Below are positions 57,080-64,000 of a stretch of 64,000 nucleotides of DNA, one piece after another. Each line of letters begins with the position of its first letter. The first letter of the stretch is position 1. The notes beneath the pieces were generated by a model, which made no database searches, was not told the origin of the DNA, and saw only the letters and a program-made list of their open reading frames with translations. The position numbers were made by a program, and so were the translations under genes. Origin of the DNA: JAFDWR01 sp038216655. GTDB lineage: Bacteria > Armatimonadota > Fimbriimonadia > Fimbriimonadales > Fimbriimonadaceae. The DNA lies in contig JBBQPZ010000017.1 of assembly GCA_038216655.1 (NCBI GenBank), forward strand, positions 1 to 64,000, read 5' to 3'.

Positions 57080-58537
57080 TTAGTGAATCAGCGCATTCAT
57101 GAGCGGGGCGTAGAAGAAGCAGGCAGCGAAGATGCCGACCACACAGACCAAGCATGCCGCTGCAAGCCCGCCGTTGAGGCGGATGCCCGGCTTGACCTCA
57201 GTGTCGGGGTCCTCATCCACGAACATCGCTTTGGCGATGCCGAGGTAGTACGCGATGCTTAGGATCGAGTTAATCGCGAGCACTACCGCGAGCGGGGTGA
57301 GCCCAGCTTTGAGGGCGTCGTTAAAGATCAGGAACTTGCCCACGAAGCCGCTCGTCGGCGGGATGCCGATGAGCGAGGCCATGAAGACGATGATCGCGGC
57401 GACGGCGACGGGCGACCGCCGGTAAAGTCCGCGCAGGTCGTCGAAGGTCGTGCCCTCCTTCCCCTTGCCTGCCGCAATCGTGATGACGGCGAACGCGCCG
57501 ATGGTCATCAGCGTGTAGCTGAGCAAGTAATAGGAGATCGTGCCGATGCCGACCTCGGTGGGATTCTTGAAGTGCGCGAGAATCGCGACCAGGATGTAGC
57601 CGGCGTGGGCAATCGAGGAGTACCCAAGCACGCGTTTGACGTCTTTCTGCACGAGGGCGAGAAGGTTGCCGACGCACATCGTGATGATCGCGACCCAGAA
57701 GAGCGCGGGAATCCAGTAGTCCTTGAGGGCCATGCTTCCCTCAAGCACACGCCACAGCGCGGCGAGAGCACCGATCTTCGAGCCCGCGGCCATGAACGCG
57801 GTGACGTTGGTCGGCGCGCCCTGGTACACGTCGGGCGTCCACTGGTGGAACGGCACAAATGCGGCCTTGAAACTGAAGCCAACGAGCATCAACGCGAGGC
57901 CGAACATGAGCAGGACTTGCCCGCCCTTGTCCGCATGCGTCCAGGCGAGGCTGATCGAACTCACGTCGAGCGAGCCGGTCGCGCCGTAGACGAACGCGAT
58001 GCCATAGAGCAGGAACCCACTTGCGAACGCGCCGAGCAGGAAGTATTTCAGCGCGGACTCTTCCGACTTGTTCTCGGATCGGCTCATCCCCGCCACGACG
58101 TACAGGGCGATCGAGAGCACCTCGAGGCCGAGGAAGATCATCAGGAGGTTGGTCGTGGTCGCCATGACCATCGCCCCCACCATCGACCAAAGCAGCAGCG
58201 GATAGAACTCACCGAACGGGATGCGTTTATCGCGCAGGTAACCCTCGCTAAAGAGAATCGCGATGAACCCGCTAAGGATCACGAGAAGCTGGAAGACGAG
58301 CCCGAACCGGTCCCGCATCACCATGTCGCCAAGGGTCGAGGAATCGGGTCTTGGGAACTGAAGGACCACCGCCGCGCCGGCGATCAGGAGGCCGACGAGG
58401 CTGACCGCGACGATCAAGTTGTTGTTCCGCTTCGGCTGGATGATCTCGATCAGGAGAGCCAGGATGCCAACGATCGACACGACGATCGTCGGTGCGATGA
58501 TGGTCCAGTCGATTTCCGGCGTGGGGAAGTTATACAT
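57080..58537 (-). CDS. nuoN: NADH-quinone oxidoreductase subunit N
   Basis: This is an antiporter-like membrane subunit of complex I, 485 residues with about 14 helices. Signatures are VFLGLEVLSIALYVVAGMSRSENKSEESALKYFLLGAFASGFLLYGIAFVYG, HQWTPDVYQGAPTNVTAFMAAGSK and DVKRVLGYSSIAHAGYILV. It is the last nuo gene; a sugar isomerase follows 3 bp later. Its 5' end overlaps the small UroD-like gene by 8 bp. Confidence 0.95.
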   Translation of the reverse strand: MYNFPTPEIDWTIIAPTIVVSIVGILALLIEIIQPKRNNNLIVAVSLVGLLIAGAAVVLQFPRPDSSTLGDMVMRDRFGLVFQLLVILSGFIAILFSEGYLRDKRIPFGEFYPLLLWSMVGAMVMATTTNLLMIFLGLEVLSIALYVVAGMSRSENKSEESALKYFLLGAFASGFLLYGIAFVYGATGSLDVSSISLAWTHADKGGQVLLMFGLALMLVGFSFKAAFVPFHQWTPDVYQGAPTNVTAFMAAGSKIGALAALWRVLEGSMALKDYWIPALFWVAIITMCVGNLLALVQKDVKRVLGYSSIAHAGYILVAILAHFKNPTEVGIGTISYYLLSYTLMTIGAFAVITIAAGKGKEGTTFDDLRGLYRRSPVAVAAIIVFMASLIGIPPTSGFVGKFLIFNDALKAGLTPLAVVLAINSILSIAYYLGIAKAMFVDEDPDTEVKPGIRLNGGLAAACLVCVVGIFAACFFYAPLMNALIH

Positions 58538-59096
58538 GGGTTTGGGTCAACGACCGGGCGTCGGGGACATGGACGAGACTGCCGATGAGGGCGATCTCCG
58601 ATTCCGGATCGGACGAAGCCTGGAGACCCTCGCGGAGCCCGCGAACGTAGCTCGCGGTGAATCCACTGGCTTGGGCGTCCCAGGCGAAAACTTGGGCGGG
58701 CAGGTCACTCACGAAGTCGAGGAAAACGTCTTCCCCGCCGACGACGGCGAGTACGGTCGTGACGTCTTGGGGGATTTCCGAGAGGAGTTCACGATCTCGC
58801 TCAAGGTAGTAGCCGCCGTACTGCATCGGCGAGCAACAACCGGCGCGCGCGCCTTCGAGGATGTAGAGAATGCCTTGGCCGTTCGCTTGGGCGATGGCTT
58901 CCCGCGTCGCGGCGACGTAGGCGTCGAGCTTCTGGTTGCCTACCGTCGGATCCGCGTGAAGAAGCTTGTTCAGGTCGACCCCGTCAACCGCAGAGCGGCC
59001 GAACGGATTCAACACCGGGACCAGCTTGGTCTCTTCGCCGCCAGGGGCGACGAGGGTCGCGGTATCGACTCGGATCTTGGTTCCGGTCAGGCTCAA
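58530..59096 (-). CDS. Small UroD-like protein encoded between nuoM and nuoN
   Basis: The 188-residue product (from TTG 59096, MSLTGTKIRVDTATLVAPGG...) has ILYILEGARAGCCSPMQYGGYYLERDRELL and DFVSDLPAQVFAWDAQASGFTASYVRGLREG. The latter resembles the ends of uroporphyrinogen-decarboxylase/cobalamin-methyltransferase barrels, but the full 340-residue domain is absent. The TTG overlaps the nuoM stop within TTGA, and the 3' end overlaps nuoN, so it is translated with them. Such a gene inside nuo is not standard; function unknown. Confidence 0.6.
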   Translation of the reverse strand: MSLTGTKIRVDTATLVAPGGEETKLVPVLNPFGRSAVDGVDLNKLLHADPTVGNQKLDAYVAATREAIAQANGQGILYILEGARAGCCSPMQYGGYYLERDRELLSEIPQDVTTVLAVVGGEDVFLDFVSDLPAQVFAWDAQASGFTASYVRGLREGLQASSDPESEIALIGSLVHVPDARSLTQTHV

Positions 59097-60979
59097 CGGC
59101 CACCTCGGCGGGGCGTTTGAAGGGGGGCCGCCCAATGGGCAGCCTGCGAAGCTTGAAGCGGTTCTGAAAGCGAAGGCTCCGTCAAAAGATTCCGCGAAAT
59201 CCCAACCTCAAGAACACCTAGGTCAGCCGCGTCAACTGGGTGGTTCGGTGACGCCTTCACCGTTGTGGACTGCGCGACCTGCGGAGTCGCCAGCGGAAAG
59301 TGAAGGTTCGCCTTGGTCAGCACGGTCTCGTTCCCACTGAGTGGCTCGCCAACCTGATCCGCGGTGCGACCCTTGGCGTAGACCAAATTCATCTTGCCGT
59401 CGATCTCCTGCTCAGGCTCATCCCACACCGGGCGGTTGCCTTCTGGTGCGATCGCCATCAGCCGCACCGCGCCGATCGAGCTCTCCATCGGCTTCAGGAA
59501 CGTGCTCGGGTACAAGCCGCCCCAGAACACGAACACCACCAGCAGACCGACGCACGCGATCTCCCAAGGCTTGATGTCCTTGAGTTTCATGTTTTCCGGG
59601 TTCGTATTCGGGCCGTAGAACACCTGCTGGAACATGTAGAGCAGATACACCGCCGCGAGGATGGTGCCGGCACCGGCGAGGATCGGGAAGATCAGGTTCA
59701 GGCCAAACGCGTGAGCGTAGCTCGACTCGAACGCGCCCATCATCGCGAGGAACTCGCCGATGAACCCGTTGAGCGGAGGCAGGCCGACGCTGGCGAGCAT
59801 CACGATCAGGAACAGCGTCGCGTAGATCGGCATCTGCGCCTTGAGTCCGCCGAAGTCCCGGAATAGGCGCGTGTGGCGTCGCTCGTAGATCAAGCCCACG
59901 AGAAGGAACAGCGCGCCGGTGGCAATGCCGTGGTTAAGTTGCTGGTACGTCCCGCCAAGGATGCCCGAGTGGGTCAGCGAGAACAGGCCGAGCAGCACGA
60001 AGCCCATGTGAGCGACCGAGGAATACGCGATGAGCTTCTTGAGATCCGGCTGGATCGCCGCGACGATCGCGCCGTAGATGATGCCGATCACCGCCAGTCC
60101 CATCAGCCAGACTGCTTGCGTCTGCACGGCGTCTGGGAAGAGCGGCAGCACGAACCGAAGGAACCCGTAAGTGCCCATCTTCAGCAGAACGCCGGCGAGG
60201 ATGATCGAACCCGCGGTCGGAGCTTCGACGTGGGCGTCGGGCAACCAGGTATGGAACGGGAATGCCGGACACTTGACGAGGAAGGCGATGCTGAACGACC
60301 AGAAGATCAGGGTCTGAAGCTGAAGCGCACCCGCCCAGAACTTGCCGCTCGCAACCTCGCGCTGGATGTCCACGATGCTGAAGCTGAGCTGACCATGATG
60401 CAGTCCCGCATATTGCTTGGCCAGGACGATCATTCCCACAAGCATGAAGATCGAGCCCGCGAAGGTGTAGATGAAGAACTTCAGGCTCGCATAGCCGCGG
60501 CGCTCGCCGCCCCAGATCGAGATCAGGAAGTACATCGGGATCAGCGACGCCTCGAAGAACGAATAGAACAGGATCATGTCCAGCGAGGTGAACACGCCCA
60601 GCATCGCTGTCTCAAGGATGAGCAGGAAGATGAAATAAGGCTTGATCCGTTTGTCGACGTAGAAGCTGAACCACGTCGCCACGATCGAGAGCAACGTGGT
60701 GAGCAGAATCAGCCACAGCGAAATTCCGTCCACCCCGAGCCGATAGTTAATCCCCAAACTCGGAATCCAGGAGGCGTTCTCCTGCATCTGGAAGTGGTAA
60801 GTACCGCCCTTGAAGTGAGTCAGCAACGTGAGCGAGACCACGAAGGTCACGATAGACACGCCGAGCGCAACGTAGCGGAGAAGCTTGGATTGATCCTTCG
60901 GCAACAGCATCATCAGCAAGGCGCCGATGAGCGGTAGGAAGGTGATCAGCGAGAGAAGCCCGGGACCGGTTTGTTGCAT
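59093..60979 (-). CDS. nuoM: NADH-quinone oxidoreductase subunit M
   Basis: This proton-pumping antiporter-like subunit of complex I has 628 residues. Landmarks are YRLGVDGISLWLILLTTLL, FYSFFEASLIPMYFLISIWGGERR with the key Glu, FHTWLPDAHVEAPTAGSIILAGVLLKMGTYGFLRF with conserved Lys/Glu, and KKLIAYSSVAHMGFV. A soluble C-terminal extension of about 110 residues (from about 520, GAVRLMAIAPEGNRPVWDEPEQE...) is longer than usual, with no recognised domain. It follows nuoL by 37 bp. Confidence 0.95.
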   Translation of the reverse strand: MQQTGPGLLSLITFLPLIGALLMMLLPKDQSKLLRYVALGVSIVTFVVSLTLLTHFKGGTYHFQMQENASWIPSLGINYRLGVDGISLWLILLTTLLSIVATWFSFYVDKRIKPYFIFLLILETAMLGVFTSLDMILFYSFFEASLIPMYFLISIWGGERRGYASLKFFIYTFAGSIFMLVGMIVLAKQYAGLHHGQLSFSIVDIQREVASGKFWAGALQLQTLIFWSFSIAFLVKCPAFPFHTWLPDAHVEAPTAGSIILAGVLLKMGTYGFLRFVLPLFPDAVQTQAVWLMGLAVIGIIYGAIVAAIQPDLKKLIAYSSVAHMGFVLLGLFSLTHSGILGGTYQQLNHGIATGALFLLVGLIYERRHTRLFRDFGGLKAQMPIYATLFLIVMLASVGLPPLNGFIGEFLAMMGAFESSYAHAFGLNLIFPILAGAGTILAAVYLLYMFQQVFYGPNTNPENMKLKDIKPWEIACVGLLVVFVFWGGLYPSTFLKPMESSIGAVRLMAIAPEGNRPVWDEPEQEIDGKMNLVYAKGRTADQVGEPLSGNETVLTKANLHFPLATPQVAQSTTVKASPNHPVDAADLGVLEVGISRNLLTEPSLSEPLQASQAAHWAAPLQTPRRGGR

Positions 60980-61016
60980 TAGAAGGACCTCCCCATCGGG
61001 CTCAAGTTAAGACGGA

Positions 61017-63293
61017 TCACTTGTGGCCTCCGAAGAAGAGGAAGTAGCTGCCCCAGCCGAGGAAGGCAATCGCGCCAATAAGCATGCCGATCGCATAGAA
61101 CCGGATGTAGCCGGTCTGCAAGAAGTGAAGCAGCCAACCCGCGGTGCGGGCGAGCCAGCCGGAGCCGTTCACCGCGCCATCGACGAGTGCGATGTCCACG
61201 CCTTTCCAGGCCGCAGTCGCGATGTCCGCACCGCCGTCCACGGCGGCTCCGACCATCGCGGCGTCGTAGCCGAACTGGTTTCGGGCCCAGAGCCTCGCGG
61301 GCGACCACTTGGATTCGTCCCAGCCTTCCTTCTTTGGCAGACCGCGGAAGTAGACGAGCAGGCCCGCTGCAATCCCGCCAAAGGCGGCGATCGCGGAGAG
61401 CATGATCAGATTCACGCCGTGCGGATGCTCGGAGACCTCGCCGAGGTAGTCAAGCTTGCCGCCCGGGTAGAGCCAGTCGAGGAACCGATCGCCCTGCGCC
61501 AGGTACCAGCCGCCGAAGATGCTGAGCACGGCGAGAACGGCGAGGGGGATCCACATACTCGGCGAGACCTCGTGCGGAATGTGATTGCCGTCGAGTTCGT
61601 GATGCTCGTGCTCGTGGTCGGCGTGCTCACGCTCGTGGACCTCGTCGTGGGTGAAGAAGAAGCCGTGGACGTCCGGGCCGTGGTCGTGGCCGTGATCGTC
61701 GACCAAAGCAAGCGCTTCGCCTTCGAACTTGTAGCCGTCGCCGGTCGCGATCGTCACCGGCGCACTGGCGGCGGTCTCGATCACGTGGCCGTGGACGAGC
61801 TCGGCGGCATGCTCCTCGTCGTGGGCGTGCCCACGCTCGACGACCGGGATGTCGCGCCATCGCTCCTTGTTGCCAAAGAAGGTGAGCCAGGTCATCCGGG
61901 TCATGTACATCGCGGTGAGCGCGGCGACGCCGAGCGCGGTCCAACCGGCATATTGGCCAAGCTGAACGCCCTCGATGTTCGCGTGGGTGTTCGCCAGGGC
62001 GCTGCCGATGATCGCTTCCTTCGAGTAGTAGCCCGCGAATCCGAACACGCCCGGTATGGCGACGCCGGAGATGGCCAAGAAGCCGATAAACATCGTCCAG
62101 CAGGTGATCGGCAGGTACTTGGCGAGTTTGCCGTAGTTCCGCATGTCCTGGTTGTGGGCCATCGCGTGGATGACCGCGCCGGAGCCAAGGAACAGGAGAG
62201 CTTTGAAGAACGCGTGGGTGGTGACATGGAACATGCCGACCCAGTAGGCACCCGCGCCGCAAGCGACGAACATGAAGCCAAGCTGCGAGACCGTCGAGTA
62301 CGCGAGAACCTTCTTGATGTCGGTCTGCCCGAAGGCAATCAAAGCCGCGAACAAAGCGGTGAACGCACCGACCACGCAAACGACCGCGGAGGCGACCGGC
62401 GAGAGCTCGAAAATCACGTGGAGGCGGTTCAGGAGAACCACGCCCGAGGTGACCATCGTGGCGGCATGGATCAGCGCGGAGACCGGCGTCGGACCCGCCA
62501 TCGCGTCGGGCAGCCAGAGGTAAAGCGGGAACTGCGCGGACTTACCGCAAGCGCCGACGAAGAACAGCAGCGCCATGATCGTCGTGACCGTCGGCATGGT
62601 CTTGAGGACCTCGCCGAGGCGCGGCAGGAAGACATCGTAGCTGAGGAAACGTCCGTCGATCGCGCCGAATCGGTTGGCGTTGGCGGCGACGATCACCATG
62701 AGCAGGAACATGCCAAGGGTGAGGCCCCAGTCACCGATGCGGTTGACGATGAACGCCTTGTTCGCCGCCTTCGCGTTGGCGACGTCCTTGTACCAAAAGC
62801 CAATCAGCAGGTACGAGCAGAGACCGACGCCCTCCCAACCAATGAACAGCATCGGCAGGTTGTTACCGAGCACGAGGATCAGCATCGCGGCGATGAACAG
62901 GTTCAGGTAGGTGAAGAACCGGGTGTAGTCCTTCTCCTCCGCCATGTAGCCAGTCGCGTACAGGTGGATCAGCGCGCCGATGCCGGTGATGATGAGCACC
63001 ATCGTCATCGACAGGGTGTCGACGCGGAGCTCGAACGGAATCTTGATGCTGGCGATGTTGATCCAATCGCACAGGGTGCTGACGTGCGCCCGGTTTTCGG
63101 GGGCGAACGCGGCGAGGTTCATCGTCAGGACGACGCCGATGACGAACGCCATCGCGATCGGGAGCACGGCGAGAAGGCCGGCGACCCGCTTGCCCGCGAC
63201 GCGGACGATCGCCTTGCCGAAGAGCGATTGGATCAGGAACCCGAGCACGGGGAGCCCGAGGACATACCAAATCGCCGCGAAGTAGGAACTCAT
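61017..63293 (-). CDS. nuoL: NADH-quinone oxidoreductase subunit L with a His-rich insert
   Basis: The largest membrane subunit of complex I, 758 residues. Core signatures include RVDTLSMTMVLIITGIGALIHLYATGYM, NLPMLFIGWEGVGLCSYLLIGFWY, ACGKSAQFPLYLWLPDAMAGPTPVSALIHAATMV and KKVLAYSTVSQLGFMF, and a C-terminal lateral helix follows. Near residues 480-580 lies a hydrophilic insert very rich in His, Asp and Glu (e.g. HGHDHGPDVHGFF, HADHEHEHHE) that is unusual for NuoL and might bind metal. A long open frame on the opposite strand is a shadow. Confidence 0.95.
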   Translation of the reverse strand: MSSYFAAIWYVLGLPVLGFLIQSLFGKAIVRVAGKRVAGLLAVLPIAMAFVIGVVLTMNLAAFAPENRAHVSTLCDWINIASIKIPFELRVDTLSMTMVLIITGIGALIHLYATGYMAEEKDYTRFFTYLNLFIAAMLILVLGNNLPMLFIGWEGVGLCSYLLIGFWYKDVANAKAANKAFIVNRIGDWGLTLGMFLLMVIVAANANRFGAIDGRFLSYDVFLPRLGEVLKTMPTVTTIMALLFFVGACGKSAQFPLYLWLPDAMAGPTPVSALIHAATMVTSGVVLLNRLHVIFELSPVASAVVCVVGAFTALFAALIAFGQTDIKKVLAYSTVSQLGFMFVACGAGAYWVGMFHVTTHAFFKALLFLGSGAVIHAMAHNQDMRNYGKLAKYLPITCWTMFIGFLAISGVAIPGVFGFAGYYSKEAIIGSALANTHANIEGVQLGQYAGWTALGVAALTAMYMTRMTWLTFFGNKERWRDIPVVERGHAHDEEHAAELVHGHVIETAASAPVTIATGDGYKFEGEALALVDDHGHDHGPDVHGFFFTHDEVHEREHADHEHEHHELDGNHIPHEVSPSMWIPLAVLAVLSIFGGWYLAQGDRFLDWLYPGGKLDYLGEVSEHPHGVNLIMLSAIAAFGGIAAGLLVYFRGLPKKEGWDESKWSPARLWARNQFGYDAAMVGAAVDGGADIATAAWKGVDIALVDGAVNGSGWLARTAGWLLHFLQTGYIRFYAIGMLIGAIAFLGWGSYFLFFGGHK

Positions 63294-63342
63294 CGAGTGC
63301 CCTCCAGGACGACGGTTTGGGTTCTAGTGGCGATAAAACTCA

Positions 63343-63684
63343 TCATCCCTTTAGCAAATTCATTTCGTCGATGTCGATGTTGTTGCGCAATCGGAAGATC
63401 GCCATGATAATGCCGAGCCCGACGGCGACTTCGGCGGCGGCGACCGCCATCACGAAGATCACCATCATCTGCCCACCCATCGTCGCCTGCGGGAGCGTGA
63501 CGCCCTGGACCTGCATCGGCATGTAGCGCGCGAAGGCGAGGAAAGTGAGGTTGACCGAGTTCAGCATGAGCTCGATGCACATGAAGATCACGATCGGGTT
63601 GCGGCGGATGATGACCCCGACCACGCCGGTCGTGAACATGAACATCCCCAGCAGGAGGTAGGCAATCAGCGGCACTCCTTCCAT
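63343..63684 (-). CDS. nuoK: NADH-quinone oxidoreductase subunit K
   Basis: The 113-residue, three-helix subunit of complex I has the motifs MFMFTTGVVGVIIRRNPIVIFMCIELMLNSVNLTFLAF, where the membrane Glu in C-I-E-L is essential for proton coupling, and FVMAVAAAEVAVGLGIIMAIFR with the second Glu. Length and composition are typical. It lies 49 bp upstream of nuoL and starts 1 bp after the stop of the small membrane gene. Confidence 0.96.
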   Translation of the reverse strand: MEGVPLIAYLLLGMFMFTTGVVGVIIRRNPIVIFMCIELMLNSVNLTFLAFARYMPMQVQGVTLPQATMGGQMMVIFVMAVAAAEVAVGLGIIMAIFRLRNNIDIDEMNLLKG

Positions 63685-63879
63685 CTAGTTCTTCCTCCGG
63701 AAAGAAAGCGCAATGCGGACTAAAAGCACGACTAAGAAGGCGGGCAGCACGATCGCGTACGCGATCGTCGGATAACCCCAAATCAGGACGACGAAGGCAA
63801 TGAAGAGAGCCTCACCAATCAGCGTTGACCACAACACCGAAAGAACGTCTTGCCTCTGGACAGGAGATCGCATCGTCAT
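63685..63879 (-). CDS. Small membrane protein between nuoJ and nuoK
   Basis: The 64-residue product (MTMRSPVQRQDVLSVLWSTLIGEALFIAFVVLIWGYPTIAYAIVLPAFLVVLLVRIALSFRRKN) has two hydrophobic helices and basic ends. Its ATG overlaps the nuoJ stop (TAATG) and its stop abuts nuoK, so it is translated as part of the operon. No such gene is found in standard nuo operons, and the family is unknown to me. It may be an accessory or assembly subunit. Confidence 0.7.
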   Translation of the reverse strand: MTMRSPVQRQDVLSVLWSTLIGEALFIAFVVLIWGYPTIAYAIVLPAFLVVLLVRIALSFRRKN

Positions 63880-64000
63880 TAGACCTTCCTCTTTGCGAGC
63901 AGAATGGACCCGACGATGCCGATCAGCAGGAGGATGCTGGCGATTTCAAAGGGATAGAGGTAAGTCGTGAAGAGCGTGCGGCCGATTGCTTCCGGCGTCC
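63879..64000 (-). CDS. nuoJ: NADH-quinone oxidoreductase subunit J, C-terminal end (partial)
   Basis: The visible 39-residue end reads TPEAIGRTLFTTYLYPFEIASILLLIGIVGSILLAKRKV, where F-T-x-Y-L-x-P-F-E-x-A-S is the classic NuoJ C-terminal segment. The rest lies beyond the window edge. It is the first visible gene of the operon; nuoA-I, if present, would be further upstream. Confidence 0.9.
   Translation of the reverse strand, partial: TPEAIGRTLFTTYLYPFEIASILLLIGIVGSILLAKRKV

Noticed and set aside
58572..59120. A 233-codon plus-strand frame opposite the UroD-like gene
   Set aside because: Shadow frame; the minus-strand gene has coupled overlaps with nuoM and nuoN and a recognisable domain.
61023..63407. 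A 794-codon open frame on the plus strand opposite nuoL
   Set aside because: Its composition (Arg, Glu, Asp, His, Ala rich, with no family resemblance) is that of an antisense shadow of a GC-rich gene; nuoL on the minus strand is unmistakable.

Overview
The window looks like a chromosomal segment of a free-living, GC-rich member of the Armatimonadota (Fimbriimonadia-like). This placement is an inference. It rests on an H-X9-DG prepilin-like secreted protein, a PEP-CTERM protein beside a large BTAD/AAA/TPR regulator, and a 14-subunit-type nuo operon whose genes are broken up by small extra genes. No rRNA genes are present. Most of the window is ordinary housekeeping sequence with short intergenic gaps, but palindromic repeats and two tRNA-associated insertions break it up.

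Region by region. 1-560 is a mobile-element scar: the 5' end of an IS3-type orfA, a truncated tyrosine recombinase, and the 5' part of a tRNA-Val whose anticodon loop is interrupted. 626-10244 holds a membrane glycosyltransferase, a PhyH dioxygenase, gpsA, recQ, and a ppx-ppk1 polyphosphate pair divergent from a SpoT-like HD hydrolase. 10245-14528 holds queG between two copies of a palindromic repeat, a ROK kinase, a small lipoprotein and a stand-alone E2 acyltransferase. 14560-18167 holds a nucleotidyltransferase module, three DUF421 (YetF) proteins and mgtE. 18249-22089 holds tilS, ftsH and a TPR protein.

22107-23251 is a REP-type repeat cluster with its own Y1 (RAYT) transposase, and further copies lie at 13008-13170. 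23492-31414 holds tdh, a TPR protein, a three-gene cassette with an HTTM membrane protein, a frameshifted AAA ATPase, yajQ and a small protein. dxs, a response regulator, recN, a GNAT protein and rpmF/rpmG (both apparently lacking zinc ligands) follow to 36596. 37569-40609 is a tRNA-Leu with a 3 kb insertion bounded by an imperfect duplication of the tRNA 3' end. The insertion holds a divergent UppS-like cis-prenyltransferase, a frameshifted gene and a 27-residue membrane peptide.

40751-44820 pairs a 1037-residue BTAD regulator with a PEP-CTERM protein, and between them lie GTCA motifs repeated every 11 bp, a likely operator. 44898-57076 holds secreted hydrolases (SGNH, pectate-lyase-like, phosphoesterase, peptidases S10 and S9, a C15 peptidase), a frameshifted prepilin and a sugar isomerase. 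57080-64000 is the nuoJ-K-L-M-N end of a respiratory complex I operon on the minus strand, with two non-nuo genes inserted.

The most notable signals are the REP/RAYT cluster, the tRNA-Leu island with its prenyltransferase, the 11-bp operator between the BTAD regulator and the PEP-CTERM gene, and several unusual start regions (an ATT start candidate, and a hairpin between Shine-Dalgarno and start). Three genes carry frame breaks, and at least two of these are single-base changes in short homopolymers, so assembly error must be considered.
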